From assembly GCA_027924645.1 (NCBI GenBank), contig BSBN01001251.1:3100001-3164000 (forward strand): DNA of 64,000 nucleotides. Reading direction: 5' to 3'. Positions 47,809-59,161 of the stretch are shown one piece after another (the stretch's first letter is position 1; each line of letters starts with the position of its first letter). The stretch comes from Cunninghamia lanceolata. Lineage: Eukaryota > Streptophyta > Pinopsida > Cupressales > Cupressaceae. The position numbers and the translations under genes are program-made. The notes below the pieces were generated by a model. That model was not told the DNA's origin. It did no database searches and worked only from the letters and a program-made list of their open reading frames with translations.

Positions 47809-49100
47809 TGTTGGATCTAGGGCATACAACTAAGAGGGGGGGTGAATCAGTTGTATAAAAACTTGTTCTTTACTTTAAACACTTGATTCTTCTTTGTTAG
47901 TTAACAACATATCAATTAATCATCCATGAAAGCATAAAGCATAAACACAAGAGCAGATAAACATCAACACATTGAACACCAAGATTTTGACGTGGAAAAC
48001 CCGGTTAAGGGAAAAACCATGGGGTGATTAACCCAAGGATTATTCTCTATTAGAAGAATAAGAAAAGAATGGCACTTGCCAATTAGGGCTCACTGCCCGA
48101 GCACATTGCTCACAAAGAGGCCCACTGCCTACAAGGAGACACACTATCTACAAAGTGATAAGAATCACAATCTTGAACTGGAGAATGACATCTCTACCAT
48201 GTCCGGATCAGTTCCATTTAAGCCCAAAAACCCCTGCTCTGTCTTTCGCACTTCTCTTCGCTATGCCACACTCATCACACAATCCACACTGCGAAATGAA
48301 CTCACAAACCTTTATTTATACAAGACATCGACTTAGGAACAATCATCTAAGTCGGCAATCAACCATAAGAATATCCGTAAGATGAATAACACATCCGGTC
48401 GGCCACCACAAGAACATTCGCAGGATGAACAACTCATCCAGTTGGCTAGTCGGAACAAGAACTTCATCCGGAAGAATATCTTCAATTCCAGGCTCTACCA
48501 TCAATGCGGACCAACAACACAACCTCAAAATGATCCAAGAACCTTCACAAGCCTGCTTGAATGACCAGGTACATCCGCACTTCCTCTACTTACTGGAATC
48601 TCTTCTCTTCCTCATCTGGAACTTCAAGAACACAGTCTGTCGCCACTGTCACAATGCAAAAGGTACTTCCGGACCTCAAAATCATACACAACTCAAGATG
48701 ACACATCACAAGGACATCCCAAACACTCCTTTCAAACTGCAGATTAGGATTATACAATTCCGGACCTTACCAGACCTTTCTTTGATCCTCTGTCACCTCT
48801 GAACACTTGCCGGAACCGGTTCCACACAGACAGCCACAACTTCTTCAGCTCTTCATGCGGACCTCTAAAATCTTAACTGAAACATCTCAAGACTCATATC
48901 TGCAAACCCTTTAATCTGCATCCTCCAGTTCTCAACCTATACAATACATTTTCCTTCTTCTCATCACTGTTCTTCACTCTTCTTGACTGAGGCTAATTTT
49001 CTCAATATCCTCAGCACACAGCTCATCCAATCCTTCTTGTCAATGCAATATGAGTATGTTGACATCAATGACAACACTGGTTCACCTCATACTTGCAACA
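47809..49100 (-). mobile_element. Element E: solo LTR, Copia-like family of element A (TSD GTTGT)
   Basis: A 1,292-bp TG...CA unit, TGTTGCAAG...GATCCAACA on the minus strand, flanked by GTTGT at 47,804-47,808 and 49,101-49,105. Near its start is TTGTCATTGATGTCAA and near its end GATTCACCCCCCCTCTTAG, both shared with the LTRs of element A. A minus-strand TATAAATAAA lies at about 48,311-48,320. No internal sequence or second LTR is present, so this is the product of LTR-LTR recombination. It interrupts element C between its PPT and accessory ORF. Confidence 0.88.
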
Positions 49101-49289
49101 GTTGTAATCCTCATCGTGGTATTGGAACAACTTTCTCCCTTTTGGTTGGAACCCATCATTCTCATTTAGCCTGCTGAACCATGTATTGAATTTCCCTTCT
49201 CTCATTGGTTGTCCTTAAGGGTGACTTAGGCGAGGAGTTGGCATCAGAATTAGTGGTGGTCTAAACCTCATCCCAATCTAGTTTTGTTT

Positions 49290-51435
49290 CATCTACTGGA
49301 TCAAGGGTATTATTTTTCTGACCTTGTCTATCATCCACCTTATGTTTGCGGGGGACACTGGTTCCCTTCTCTTGAAAATATGAGGCAGTTCCTCAAATCT
49401 AGATATGCAGCTTGAGACTGTTGCACTGGGGAGATAATCTGCAACTACAAAGAAATTAGAAATACAGGAATTCAAATTTCTCACATACTAGTCTATGATG
49501 CCCTGCTTGTAAGCATTTGCTTTGAAAGTGTTGGAAAACCATATAGTTTTAGGGCACTCATGTCTCATTAGTAGCCCTATAGACCTTGCTACAACAACAT
49601 ATTCTTCCATCCTTTCTTCCCATAATCTGTTATTCCAGAGCAGAGATAGATAGCTCTGGATTTGAAGTTCTCCCACATATAGATTTAGCATTGATGTATT
49701 TGACATGCCCCATAATGTGGCCATGTTTGAAGAATTCACACAAAATGTTTTGTTGATCTTTAGGATTTTGCATATGACATTCAACAAAATCTTTATCATT
49801 GTCAAAATTGAATGGAAGATTGTAGCTTATCCTGAGTAATTTCCATCTTAAAAATTGTTCCCAGAGGAACAGGGCATACATACCTGATGGTGACCACTGT
49901 GCTAACAGGGTTTCTCCCGTCTCGCAGGCTAAAGCCAAGTTGTTCTCTACCGTGACCTTTTCTTGTTTCAGTGTCTCCATGTCTCTCCAGAGCTGTATGA
50001 TCTCTCCTCGGAGTTGCCTGTTATCTAATGTAAGTTGTAGGTTCCTAGCATAGACATTCAATGAGGTGGGTGTAGGGGCTTGCTAAGCAGCCTGTTGCCT
50101 GAGTTGAGTTATTTGAATGTCTCTTTGGGCCACCATGGCCTTTTGGTTATCCACCTCTGCTTTGAAAACATAAATTTCCTTTTCTTTTTATTCCTTCTCC
50201 TTTTCAGCTTGTACCTTTTGCTTTCCCATCTCCTCATCTTTGGCCTTCAATTGTTGAGCCAGGGCCTCCAATTGTGCCATGCACTGCTTCAATTCAAATT
50301 GAGCTTTGGATAGAGCTAGGGCATGCTGAGTTTCTTGTGCTGTGGTGTCCTTGGAGATTTCCTCAAGGGTCTCTTTTCCTTTCCGGTGACTGTGTTGCAA
50401 TGTATCCTCCCCTATTTCTTCTAGGATGCCCTCATTGCCAACTTCCTCGAGAATCTCTCCACCACCAACTTCCTCAGCTCCCCTCTCCTCATGAGTCTCT
50501 TATCCAGGGTGTGCAGCAGGGGATGCATGGTCACCTGAGAGAGCGGGCAGGGTTTTGTTCTGCTTCTCCTCTTTCTTCTTCATCTGAAGAGATGACTAAC
50601 TGATGGTGGCATATTTTGGTAGAGGTGGATGCTATGGCTTCACCTTGCCGATTGCTTTACTCTATTTTTCTTTGGAGCCATCAGAACCAAACTTCATGGG
50701 AAGTGGAGGAAACTGCAATAGGGTCTCCTGAAACAGAGACAATAGAAGTATGACGTTTCATCTTTTTCCTTCGGGGCTGTAGGGCAAGGAAATCCTCTCA
50801 TTTCTGCTGACCATCCTCCTATTGCAGGAAGTGGTGCTTAATAATCAAATGTATCAAGCCTGGATGACTAATTTGTCCATCTTTGCCCTTTCTTTTGGTT
50901 AGCATGGTGACAAGATTTGTATGCAGAAAAGCAGGAACACTTATCAACTATTGGGGGTTATTGGCTCCATGCCTTAGGTGGGTAATTAGCCGCATCCCAG
51001 GGCCCAAAACTGTACCAAATTGGCCATCACATGTGAAGAACTTCATGACCCATAGGACCACAGTCTTCCATGGGTCAGGAAGGCTGGTCCTTTCAATGCC
51101 TTTAGTTTCTCCCTTACAATATATCGGGGCAAGGGCTCTAGAGCAACATGAAAATTTTGAACTAATTCATCATACAATGGTTTGTTTGCAAACAAATCAA
51201 TGCCTACTATAGGAATACCAGAAAGCTAACTAATTATGGTAGGGTTGATTGGTATTCTTACCCCTTTCATAGTGGTGAAGGTCCTGTGGAAGTTTGTAAC
51301 AAATTCCTTGACCAAGTCAGCTTTAAAGCCTTCAATTTTTTGCAAAAATGCCAACCATCTGGCCTGTTGGAAAATATGCATGTTGGCGTCATCAAAAATT
51401 GCATTTACAGGTTCAGACTTCCTTTTGTTTCCCAT
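49290..51435 (-). pseudogene. Accessory ORF of element C (copy 3)
   Basis: ATG at 51,435 (MGNKRKSEP) starts a frame that keeps one phase to about 49,690 despite several stops, then shifts and runs on to about 49,293. The N-domain has FQQARWLAFLQKIEGFK, LVKEFVTNFHRTF and VRIPINPTIIS, then SGIPIVGIDLFANK, matching copies 1 and 2 in spacing. A charged linker (50,700-50,400) leads to a long coiled coil (50,400-49,950; EAQLKAKDEEM-like heptads). The C-domain has LYVGELQIQSYLSLLWNNRL, clearly the same as MYVGDLQIRALLSYL in element B. No membrane segment was noticed. It is positioned downstream of integrase, as in B. Confidence 0.7.
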
Positions 51436-51462
51436 TTGATCAGTAGAATGAGTTTGCAACAA

Positions 51463-52123
51463 AATGTTACAATGGAGCTCTATGTTTTTTTTCTGCTTTC
51501 TATTTTTGGTTTAAACAAGAAGGAACTGTGAACTTTTGAGTTGTCAATTGCAAATTTGTGCAAAGGAATAATTGCATGTGAGATGGACAGGATGGTAGTT
51601 ACTCTGCCTTTCTATTCATCAATCATGGTATGAACTTCAAAGTTCTGAAACAGAGTGGGCACGTGCGAAGTGTAATTTCTTAGTTGCCACCTTAACTGCT
51701 CTTCCATACTCATCCGGAGATGACGCCAACAATCCTAGTGCTCATGTCTTTTCAAGTGTACTTCCTTTAAATGGCCATAAATACCGATCATCATTGTTTC
51801 TTAATCCAGCGTTTATTTCTATTTATGGCATTTATTTAAAATGTTGTGCCATGATGACTAAGTACTTGTATTTCATTGTGAAGCATGCAAGATCTATGGA
51901 CAAATCTATGGCTGCCATCTGTCGGACTGTAATCATTTATGCACTTGTTGTGGTGTGTGAAAGATGGGGGCTGCATGCAGGTAACTTTAGGGGAACACCT
52001 GACATACATAAACATATTAAAATAATTATATAAGTTTTAAGGAAGGAATATACCTTGTAAAGTACCCATTCCCTTGATTATTTCGCCTTAATATTTTTTA
52101 CCGAATCACTTTTCACAATACAA
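51463..52123 (-). other. Element C spacer, no supported gene
   Basis: Lies upstream (in element orientation) of the accessory ORF and runs up to insertion F. The 79-codon + frame at 51,794-52,033 has no recognisable content. Confidence 0.45.
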
Positions 52124-54319
52124 CGTTGATGGTGACAGGTTGTCATTGATGTCAAAAGGAGTTGTGTTGATCATGGTATTCTGATGTTGAGTTGATTGAT
52201 CATTATCTTCATGGTGAAGTTCATTTGATGTTTCATTAGTAATTATTCATTCAGGATAAGAGCAGCAAGATGTTCAGTGTTGTTCAAGATAAGAGGTAAG
52301 TGACATGGTGATAATGATCACCAAGGTCAAAAGCAAGGTATTGAAGGTTCTGTGTACTTTGATCTATTTCTCAACTGACACATATAATGATTGCATTGTC
52401 ATGTTGATTGATCAAGTTAAGATAAGAGGTTGCTTGTGTCTCCAAAAAGGCATCACATAACTCTTATATGCAGATTACATCAGGATGTCAAAGGAATGGG
52501 CCATGGTGTTCATGTCAAAAGAGACAAAGTGTTTGTGATAAGGTTATTGATTATCTTCCTATTAGATTGGTATGCCAAAGTAGTGGTTATTCTTCCTTTC
52601 AGAGAATTTGATGTTGCTTCATGTCATGCTTCTGATATTGGTTTAAAGTTAGTGTGTGTTAATGATTACAGTGCTATTGATTTTGAGGCACAATGTTGGT
52701 GCAAAGGTCAAATGAAAAATGAAATTTGCCATGATCTATGCAAAAGCCTAGTTTGCATGCAAAGGTTAAAAAGGTCTATCATTCAGTTTGTATGATGAAA
52801 TTCACAGATCATCTGCATAAAAAATTCAATACAAGATTGAAGTTTTTTTGGTAATATTTAAGGGTTTCAAAAGGATGAAAAAAATAATGCTAAAGTAAAA
52901 AAAAATTCTAAATTTTTTTAGTTTTAAAGTGACCTACACTTTAAAATCCTAAATCCTAAATCCTTTTATTTTTTTTAATTTCAAATCCTAAAGTGGGCAA
53001 GCTAAATAAAGTCTATTATTAGACTTGTCTAAGGAAGCTTTTTAAAGAATTATTTATGAAAGTTTTTTAAGATTCTTTCTAAATTCTAAGATGCTTTCAT
53101 AGTCTTACGTGGTTTAGAAGACTTAAAAAGAAAGGAGGAAATTATTTATAAAAAAAACAAAGCATATTTTTTGGAATTTTTTTAAGGGAGATTTTATAGG
53201 AGGATTTTTGGAGCTTTTCAAGAAGACTTTTTGTTTCTAATTTTAATCCCCATCCCGTGTAAAGAAGGAACTTATTCTTTTTAAGAATAATGTTTAAAGA
53301 TTTTTTTTTAAGATTTTTTTTCAAGGGGATTTGAAAATGAAGGATGAATCCAGGCAGAGTTTGTATTCATTGAAGATTTTTTAGGGGCAGAGAAATGGAT
53401 TTTTATGCAGATATTTACAGAGAAGAAAAAGTTGAATGATATTTTTGAAGACTGATTCCCATAGGGAATTAGGGAATTGAATGGGTGCATTATAAATGGA
53501 AGATATTTTTTTTGAGGGAAGATTGATAAATTGATATGGGAGATGAATGGATTTTTTTTATGAAAAGAAAATAAAATAGTGGAAATCATTCATGATTTTT
53601 ATGTAGGGGAAGATGAAGTTTGAAAGGGCAAATTGGACAAATTTATTTTGAAGAATATGAAAGTGTTTATACAGAGACATTATTTGTGTCAAAATAAATG
53701 TCATTTTATGAATTATATCTCCTAATTTTTGCAGATTGAATGAATTGTTGAATGAATATGAAAAGACTTATGCAAAATGAAGAATTTTTTACAGGGATAT
53801 GAAGGATCATGCATGAAGGTTTTTTTTTATGGAAGATGAAAATGAGGACAGAGATTTTATTACAGGGGCAGATTCAAAATATATTATGGAAGATATTAAT
53901 TTTGTTTGAGAATTTTCATAGCATTGAATAAGATTTTCTTCTTGCAGATGAATTGTTTTTGCAGTTTATAAAGAATACAGAATGGAGATCTATTTGATGC
54001 AATCAGATATTATTTTCTTTCAGAGAAGATGAAAGGTTTTGATAAGAGGATAATGAAAATGTGTTTTGAAGGTGAAAGGACATTAAATTTGTGTACAATG
54101 GTTTTTCAGGTGCATTGATGCAACTATATAAACAGACATTGATGAAACATACAAAAAATGCAGTGTTGTTGAGTGGATCAGGATACAGGGTTGATTTTGA
54201 ATATCTGAGTTTTGTATATGATTTGGGTTGATGAAAAGAATGGCCATTTGACAGACACATGTGAGAGAAGTGTTTTGTATTGAAACAGAGAAACCCTCTG
54301 AGTTTTTAATTTGTTCTGT

Positions 54320-54397
54320 ATTAGGGGTTGGTGCTCCTTGAAGTTGGTGCTTCAAAAAGAATTAGGGGTTGGTGCTCCTTGAAGTTGGTGCTTCTAA
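54320..54397. repeat. 41-bp tandem duplication
   Basis: ATTAGGGGTTGGTGCTCCTT... at 54,320 is repeated at 54,361, differing only near the end. Each unit itself contains two GGTTGGTGCT/AGTTGGTGCT halves. Confidence 0.9.
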
Positions 54398-54699
54398 ACA
54401 TTGTAACCAGTGAGGTTTTCATTTAAGCCAGTGAGGCAGTTTTGAGTGGTTTTTCTACCCAAGAAGGGTTTTCCACTCGTGAAAAGCATGTGTCATGTTT
54501 AATATTGTTTTCATCTGTATGTGTGTATATTAGTGCTTTGCTTATTAAGTTTTGTTCACATCCTTCATTATTAATCTTGTGCACAAATCATTAATATATT
54601 CCTCTCTATTTGTTCTATAAGAGAAAGCTTGCAAAAAGTTGTAAAATATTTGGAAACTAATACAACATTGATTCACCCCCCCTCTCAACCGCCAATGTT

Positions 54700-54750
54700 C
54701 ATCTGGAGCAATCTGTAGCCATCTGGAGCTATTAGTATGCATCTGGAGCT
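54700..54750. repeat. Three copies of CATCTGGAGC at about 20-bp spacing
   Basis: CATCTGGAGC recurs at about 54,700, 54,720 and 54,740, close to the right end of segment F. Confidence 0.75.
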
Positions 54751-54847
54751 CTTAAAAAAATTTCAACACAAAAACTTGCAAAACTGCAAAAAGGAATTTT
54801 ATTGAAGGAAATGGGGAACTCAAAGGAAAGATTTCCATTTCTGGTTT

Positions 54848-56288
54848 TGATGTAGAGGCACTAGGATAGATAGATGATTTCACAAACAGACAAGGTTTTC
54901 TTCACACTCTTGAAACCAAATTCAAGGATCAACTTGCAAAAGTAAGAACAACAGTTAACCTCTTTGAAACCATCATGGAAAGGTTGGTTTGACATGCCAT
55001 GGGACCCATCCAGACTATTGGCAAAGGCTAAACAAACTTGGTTTTGGTACTTCCTTGTTTAGGCCTCTAAACTCGTTGTAGCCCTTGAAACAAGAACAAT
55101 CAACAATAACTTTTGATACAGGCCTGCAAACTCAGATCTTAGACAATCCTAAGATACCCATTTGGACTTCCCACAACATATCCCAATTTGGGTATGGGTT
55201 GTTTTGGACAATATAGTCTAACCTAAAGCCCTCCTAGTAGCCTAGAGCCCCAATTAGGCCAAATTTACAAAGAGACCCCTATAAATTTCATGCACAGAAG
55301 CCAATCAATGATTGGAGCACTTAGAACTCATGCCAAAACCAAGGATTTTGTGGGTTTTGAGTTTCCAAAATGGTCTGCAATTGATTGGCCTTCTACTGTT
55401 CCCTTTCTATGCTTTTATGCAACACCTAACACATAAAGATGTTAGGTTTATTCAACAAAGCCTCCTTCTTCTTAGATCCCCTGCCCAAAGCTTATCATAA
55501 CATATTAAAATAGACAACAACAAGTCCATTCCACTAATCAGGAGTTAGTCAAACCAGTGGAATGGAGAGCAATATCATATTTTTTGTCAGAAACCCTAAG
55601 TTAGGTTTTGGCAACTAGATTTTAGAAAGGTGCAGAGAATTCAAACACAAATAAGTTTCAAGACTTCTAACCACTTGTAATGAAGACTTAACTCAACCTC
55701 TAGCATTTCACAAACTCTTGCCTTATGACACCTCCATACAGGAACAGGGTACAACCTGTAGCAGTGAATTGCACAGAAATGGGCAGAAAACTGTGGTTTT
55801 ATTGTTAATTCCTTCACCAAATGACTTCTCTTCCCAAAAAGATCATGGGTAGGGATTTAAGAAGCCTATCATAACACCTTGGGATAGTTAGAGGGTAGTT
55901 GGGGTCGATGGGAAGGTGTGACAACCATCGAACTGCCCTGCTTTGTTTAGAAAATGCAACTGCCCTGTTTTAGAATTGCAACTAATTACAAGGTTTGTCA
56001 TAGTTGCATCGATTGTTTTTAGACTTTAAAACACCCTCACAATGTAATTAAACCTTTGACAAGGTCTAACACCCCTTGATACCTGCCAAAAGGCTTACAA
56101 TGAATGATAATGTATGACTGCCCCTATTACAATATATGACTCTATGATTGCCTCTTGCAAACATGGCATCATAATCCTTATTACAAACATGAAAAATGGT
56201 CTTCAAGACCTTATGGAATCAACAAGACAATATGAACAACATGAAGACAAGACATAAATCTGTTGGTCTCCTTGGTGCTCCTGCACCA
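54848..56288 (-). repeat. 3' LTR of element D
   Basis: 1,441 bp, the same length as the 5' LTR and very similar by eye, with a few substitutions per line. Confidence 0.93.
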
Positions 56289-56303
56289 TACTCCCCGGGT
56301 GGA
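56289..56303 (-). other. Polypurine tract of element D
   Basis: The minus strand reads CCACCCGGGGAGTA before the LTR start. The pol stop codon (56,311-56,313) lies only about 20 bp away. Confidence 0.65.
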
Positions 56304-56310
56304 AAAGAAC

Positions 56311-56490
56311 TCAAGTCTCTTGAGGAAGTAGATCAGCAACTGTGACACCATGCTTCAAGATGTCTTCTTCACTCATCCAAGTGGCATCTTCAATGGGTAA
56401 GCCGTTCCATTTGACAAGGAACTATTTTTAGGTCTTCTTTCTAGTCTTTTTGATGACCTTGGTATCAAGAATGCATTCCAACTTCAATGG
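56311..56490 (-). pseudogene. Chromodomain at the integrase C-terminus of element D
   Basis: The minus strand reads LECILDTKVIKKTRKK, then two stops (TAA, TAG, two codons apart), then FLVKWNGLPIEDATW and EEDILKHG, ending at TGA 56,311. The hydrophobic/aromatic pattern (IL-D, FLVKW, ATW) is that of the CHROMO domain found at the end of chromovirus integrases, thought to steer integration to marked chromatin. The two stops fall exactly where the aromatic-bearing Y/KxFLVKW strand begins. They would remove the rest of the domain from the protein. Confidence 0.85.
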
Positions 56491-57789
56491 TTGGCTGGGA
56501 GGTAGATCTTTCATCCAATCTTCATCTTCTTGGGCTACATCAAGACCTGCAACATTATCACCCTTGTATGGAAACAAGTCAGCAACAATGAAGATGGGAG
56601 AAATTGCCAAGCCTTGAGGAAGCTCAATCTCATAGGCATTGGAACCAAACTTGTGCACAATTCGGCATGGACCTATCTTCTTCATGAGGAGTTTGGTTGG
56701 CTGCCCCTTTGGGAGTCTCTCCTTCTTCAAATGTGCCATGACCAAATCCCCAACCTTATATTGCACATCTCTCCTCTCATTGGCTTTCTCCTTGTACTTC
56801 TCATTGTTCCTTTGAAGAGTTTCTCTTACATTATCATGGATGTCCTTCATGGCCAATGCAAAGTCTTCACCTTGAGCACTTTTCCTCTCTAATCCATGGA
56901 GATCTCTCAGTTCAAGAATACCTCTTGGGTGAACACCATAGACAACCTCAAATGGACTCCTTCCTGTGCTTCTATTGGTGGAGTCATTGTAAGCAAATTC
57001 AGCTTGAGGGATGATCATATCCCATGCCTCTCCATGCTGCTTTGTAAAACATCTAAGGAGATTTCCCAAAGATCTATTCACTACCTCAGTTTGGCCATCA
57101 TTCTGAGTGTGATAGGCTGAAGTGAATGACAACTGAGTGCCCAACTTCTTCCACAAAGTACGCCAAAAGTGGCCTACAAACTTTGGATCCTTGTCAGTCA
57201 TAATGTTAAAAGGCAAACCATGGATTCTAACAATTTCTTTGAAGAACAAACCAGCAATGTGTGAAGCATCATTAGTGCATTTACATGGCAAGAAATGACC
57301 CATCTTACTGAATCTATCCACCACAACAAATATGCTATGAAAACCTCTTTGAGTCCTAGGAAGACCCAAGATAAAATCCATGCTAATACTTTCCCATGGC
57401 CTATTAGGAATAGGAAGTGGCTGATATAGACCCACATTAGATGAAGTTCCCTTTGCTCTTTGACAAATACTACAACATTCAACAAATTTTCTGATATCCG
57501 TTTGCATTTTAGGCCAAAAATAAAACATCTTCACCTAATCCAATGTTTTATCCAGCCCAAAGTGACCTCCTAGTCCACCACAATATTTTTCCTTTATGAT
57601 GTTCTCCCTCATAGAACACCTAGGAACACATAATTGGCTGCCTTTGAACAATAATTCCTGTTGCAACAAAAACTCAGAAAAATTAGAATGATAAGAGTCT
57701 GAAAACTGTGAACAAACTTCATATACCTCCTTGAAATCTTCATCATCCTGATACATATGTTTGAGAGAATCAACCCCTACACTTTGCAA
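56491..57789 (-). pseudogene. Integrase of element D
   Basis: The frame 57,534-56,428 is open for 368 codons, continuing the phase of 57,789-57,535 across one TAG. The zinc-binding motif reads KEKYCGGLGGHFG...CCSICQ, with the first histidine replaced by Y. The core has SMDFILGLP (D), MTDKDPKFVGHFW (D) and NDGQTEVVNRSL (E), so the DDE triad is intact. The C-terminal GPY/F module reads KKIGPCRIVHKFGSNAYEIE. It is followed by the chromodomain. The long uninterrupted frame shows that this copy is relatively recent. Confidence 0.92.
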
Positions 57790-58260
57790 CTGAATCTCTT
57801 AAACCATACACACCCTTCTACTCAATGCATCTTCCACTTTGTTGGCCTACCCCTTCTTGTGTTTGATTGAAAAAGTATATGCTTGGAGTTGTTCAACCCA
57901 TTTCATATGTCTGTGGTTGAGTTTCTCCTGTGAATTCAGAAAACTAAGTGCATCATTGTCAGTATAAACAATAAACTCTTTGGGCAAAAGATAGTGCCTC
58001 TATTTTTTCAAAGCTTGCACCATTGCATACAATTCCAAGTCATAAGTAGAATACTTTCTCTTAGCATCATTCAATTTTTCACTAAAGAAAGCAACTGGCT
58101 TGCCTTCTTGACCTAGGACAGCCCCTATAGCAAGATTAGTAGCATCACATTCCACCACAAATAACTTGTTAAAGTTGAGCAAAACAAGAATGGGCTGTTG
58201 TGCTACTTTTTGTTTCAGAATTTCAAAAGAATCATTAGCTGCCTTTGTCCAAGAAAACTT
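57790..58260 (-). pseudogene. RNase H of element D
   Basis: The minus strand reads LFVVECDATNLAIGAVLGQ (catalytic D), GKPVAFFSEKLNDA, KYSTYDLELYAMVQALKK, then a stop and RHYLLPKEFIVYTDN (catalytic D), ending NKVEDALSRR. Stops after ALKK, after KHKKG and after RRVCMV sit where W or Q codons would be expected. The order RT-RNase H-integrase is that of Ty3/gypsy. Confidence 0.88.
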
Positions 58261-58266
58261 ACATTT

Positions 58267-59158
58267 CTACCCCCCTTTGATGGTATCCAAAATTGGTGCA
58301 CAAATATGACTAAAACCCCTTATGAACTTCCTATAAAATGTTGCCAAACCATGAAAACTTTTTACATCACCTACTATTTTAGGAGTTGGCCATGACAAAA
58401 TGGCCTCTATCTTTGCTGGATCCATCTTCAAACTACCTTGGGAAATGACAAAACCAAGACAGGTGAGTTCTTCCTTCATGAAGACACTCTTTTCCATGTT
58501 AATCATCAATTGCTCATCATGCAACTTCTTCAAAACCTGATCCAAATGTTGCAAATGCTCTTCCTTAGTCCTGCTGCAAAACAAGAATTTCATCCAAGTA
58601 TACCACAACAAATTTGCCAATGAAATCTTGCAATACTTCATTCATGAGACACATAAAAGTACTTGGGGAATTAGATAGACCAAATGGCATCACCAACCAC
58701 TCATAAAGAACCTCATTTATTTTGAATTCTGTCTTCCATTCATCCCCTTGCTTTATCCTAATTTGATGATACCCACTCTTAAGATCGATCTTAGAAAAAT
58801 ATCTAGCCCATCCCAAACAGTCCATTAGGTCCTCAATCCTTGGCACAGGGAACCTATATCTTATGGTGATCTTGTTAATAGCCCTGGAATCCGTAAACAA
58901 CCTCCATTTACCATCTTTTTTAGGGGCTAGGACTGTTGGGATAGCACATGGGCTAAGGCTCTTTCTTACCAATCTCTTATCCAACAATTCTTGCACTTGC
59001 TTGGCAATCTCTTCATTTTGAGAAGGTGTCATCTTGTAGGCTGGTTTGTTTGGCAAAGTAGACCCTAATATGAAGTCAATTTGATGGCTTATGTCCCTAA
59101 TAGGAGGTAATTCATTAGGCATTTCCTCTACCATAATCCCCTTATACTTCTCTAACAA
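58267..59158 (-). pseudogene. Reverse transcriptase of element D
   Basis: The frame 59,158-58,565 has PCAIPTVLAPKKDGKWR, DSRAINKITIRYRFPVPRI, FSKIDLKSGYHQIRI and [20 protein letters not shown]. The active-site box reads [10 protein letters not shown]: the second aspartate of YxDD is E. A one-base frame change follows within a few codons; the thumb continues in another frame (58,641-58,267) with [15 protein letters not shown] and [15 protein letters not shown]. Both lesions would abolish polymerase activity. The TAG at 59,162 separates this frame from gag-protease in the same phase. Confidence 0.92.
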
Positions 59159-59161
59159 TTG

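Larger units (their letters stand above)
52124..54768 (+). mobile_element. Element F: long LTR-like segment of the A/E family
   Basis: Near the left end GACAGGTTGTCATTGATGTCAA (52,133 onward) matches the 5' block of LTRs A and E. Near the right end GATTCACCCCCCCTCTCAA (about 54,669) matches their 3' block. Between them lies AT-rich sequence with one 41-bp tandem duplication. The ends are approximate: CGTTGATGG at 52,124 may be a mutated TGTTG start, and TTTCAACA at 54,768 a plausible end. A clean 5-bp duplication was not found. No PBS or coding sequence follows, so it is probably a solo LTR of about 2.6 kb, twice the length of its relatives. Confidence 0.5.

Noticed and set aside
48076..48802. 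Overlapping + frames inside solo LTR E
   Set aside because: They are on the strand opposite to the LTR, lack motifs, and are explained by the C-rich composition of that strand.
53142..54355. Several 60-93 codon frames within segment F
   Set aside because: They arise from T/A-rich LTR-like sequence and a tandem duplication; no conserved content.
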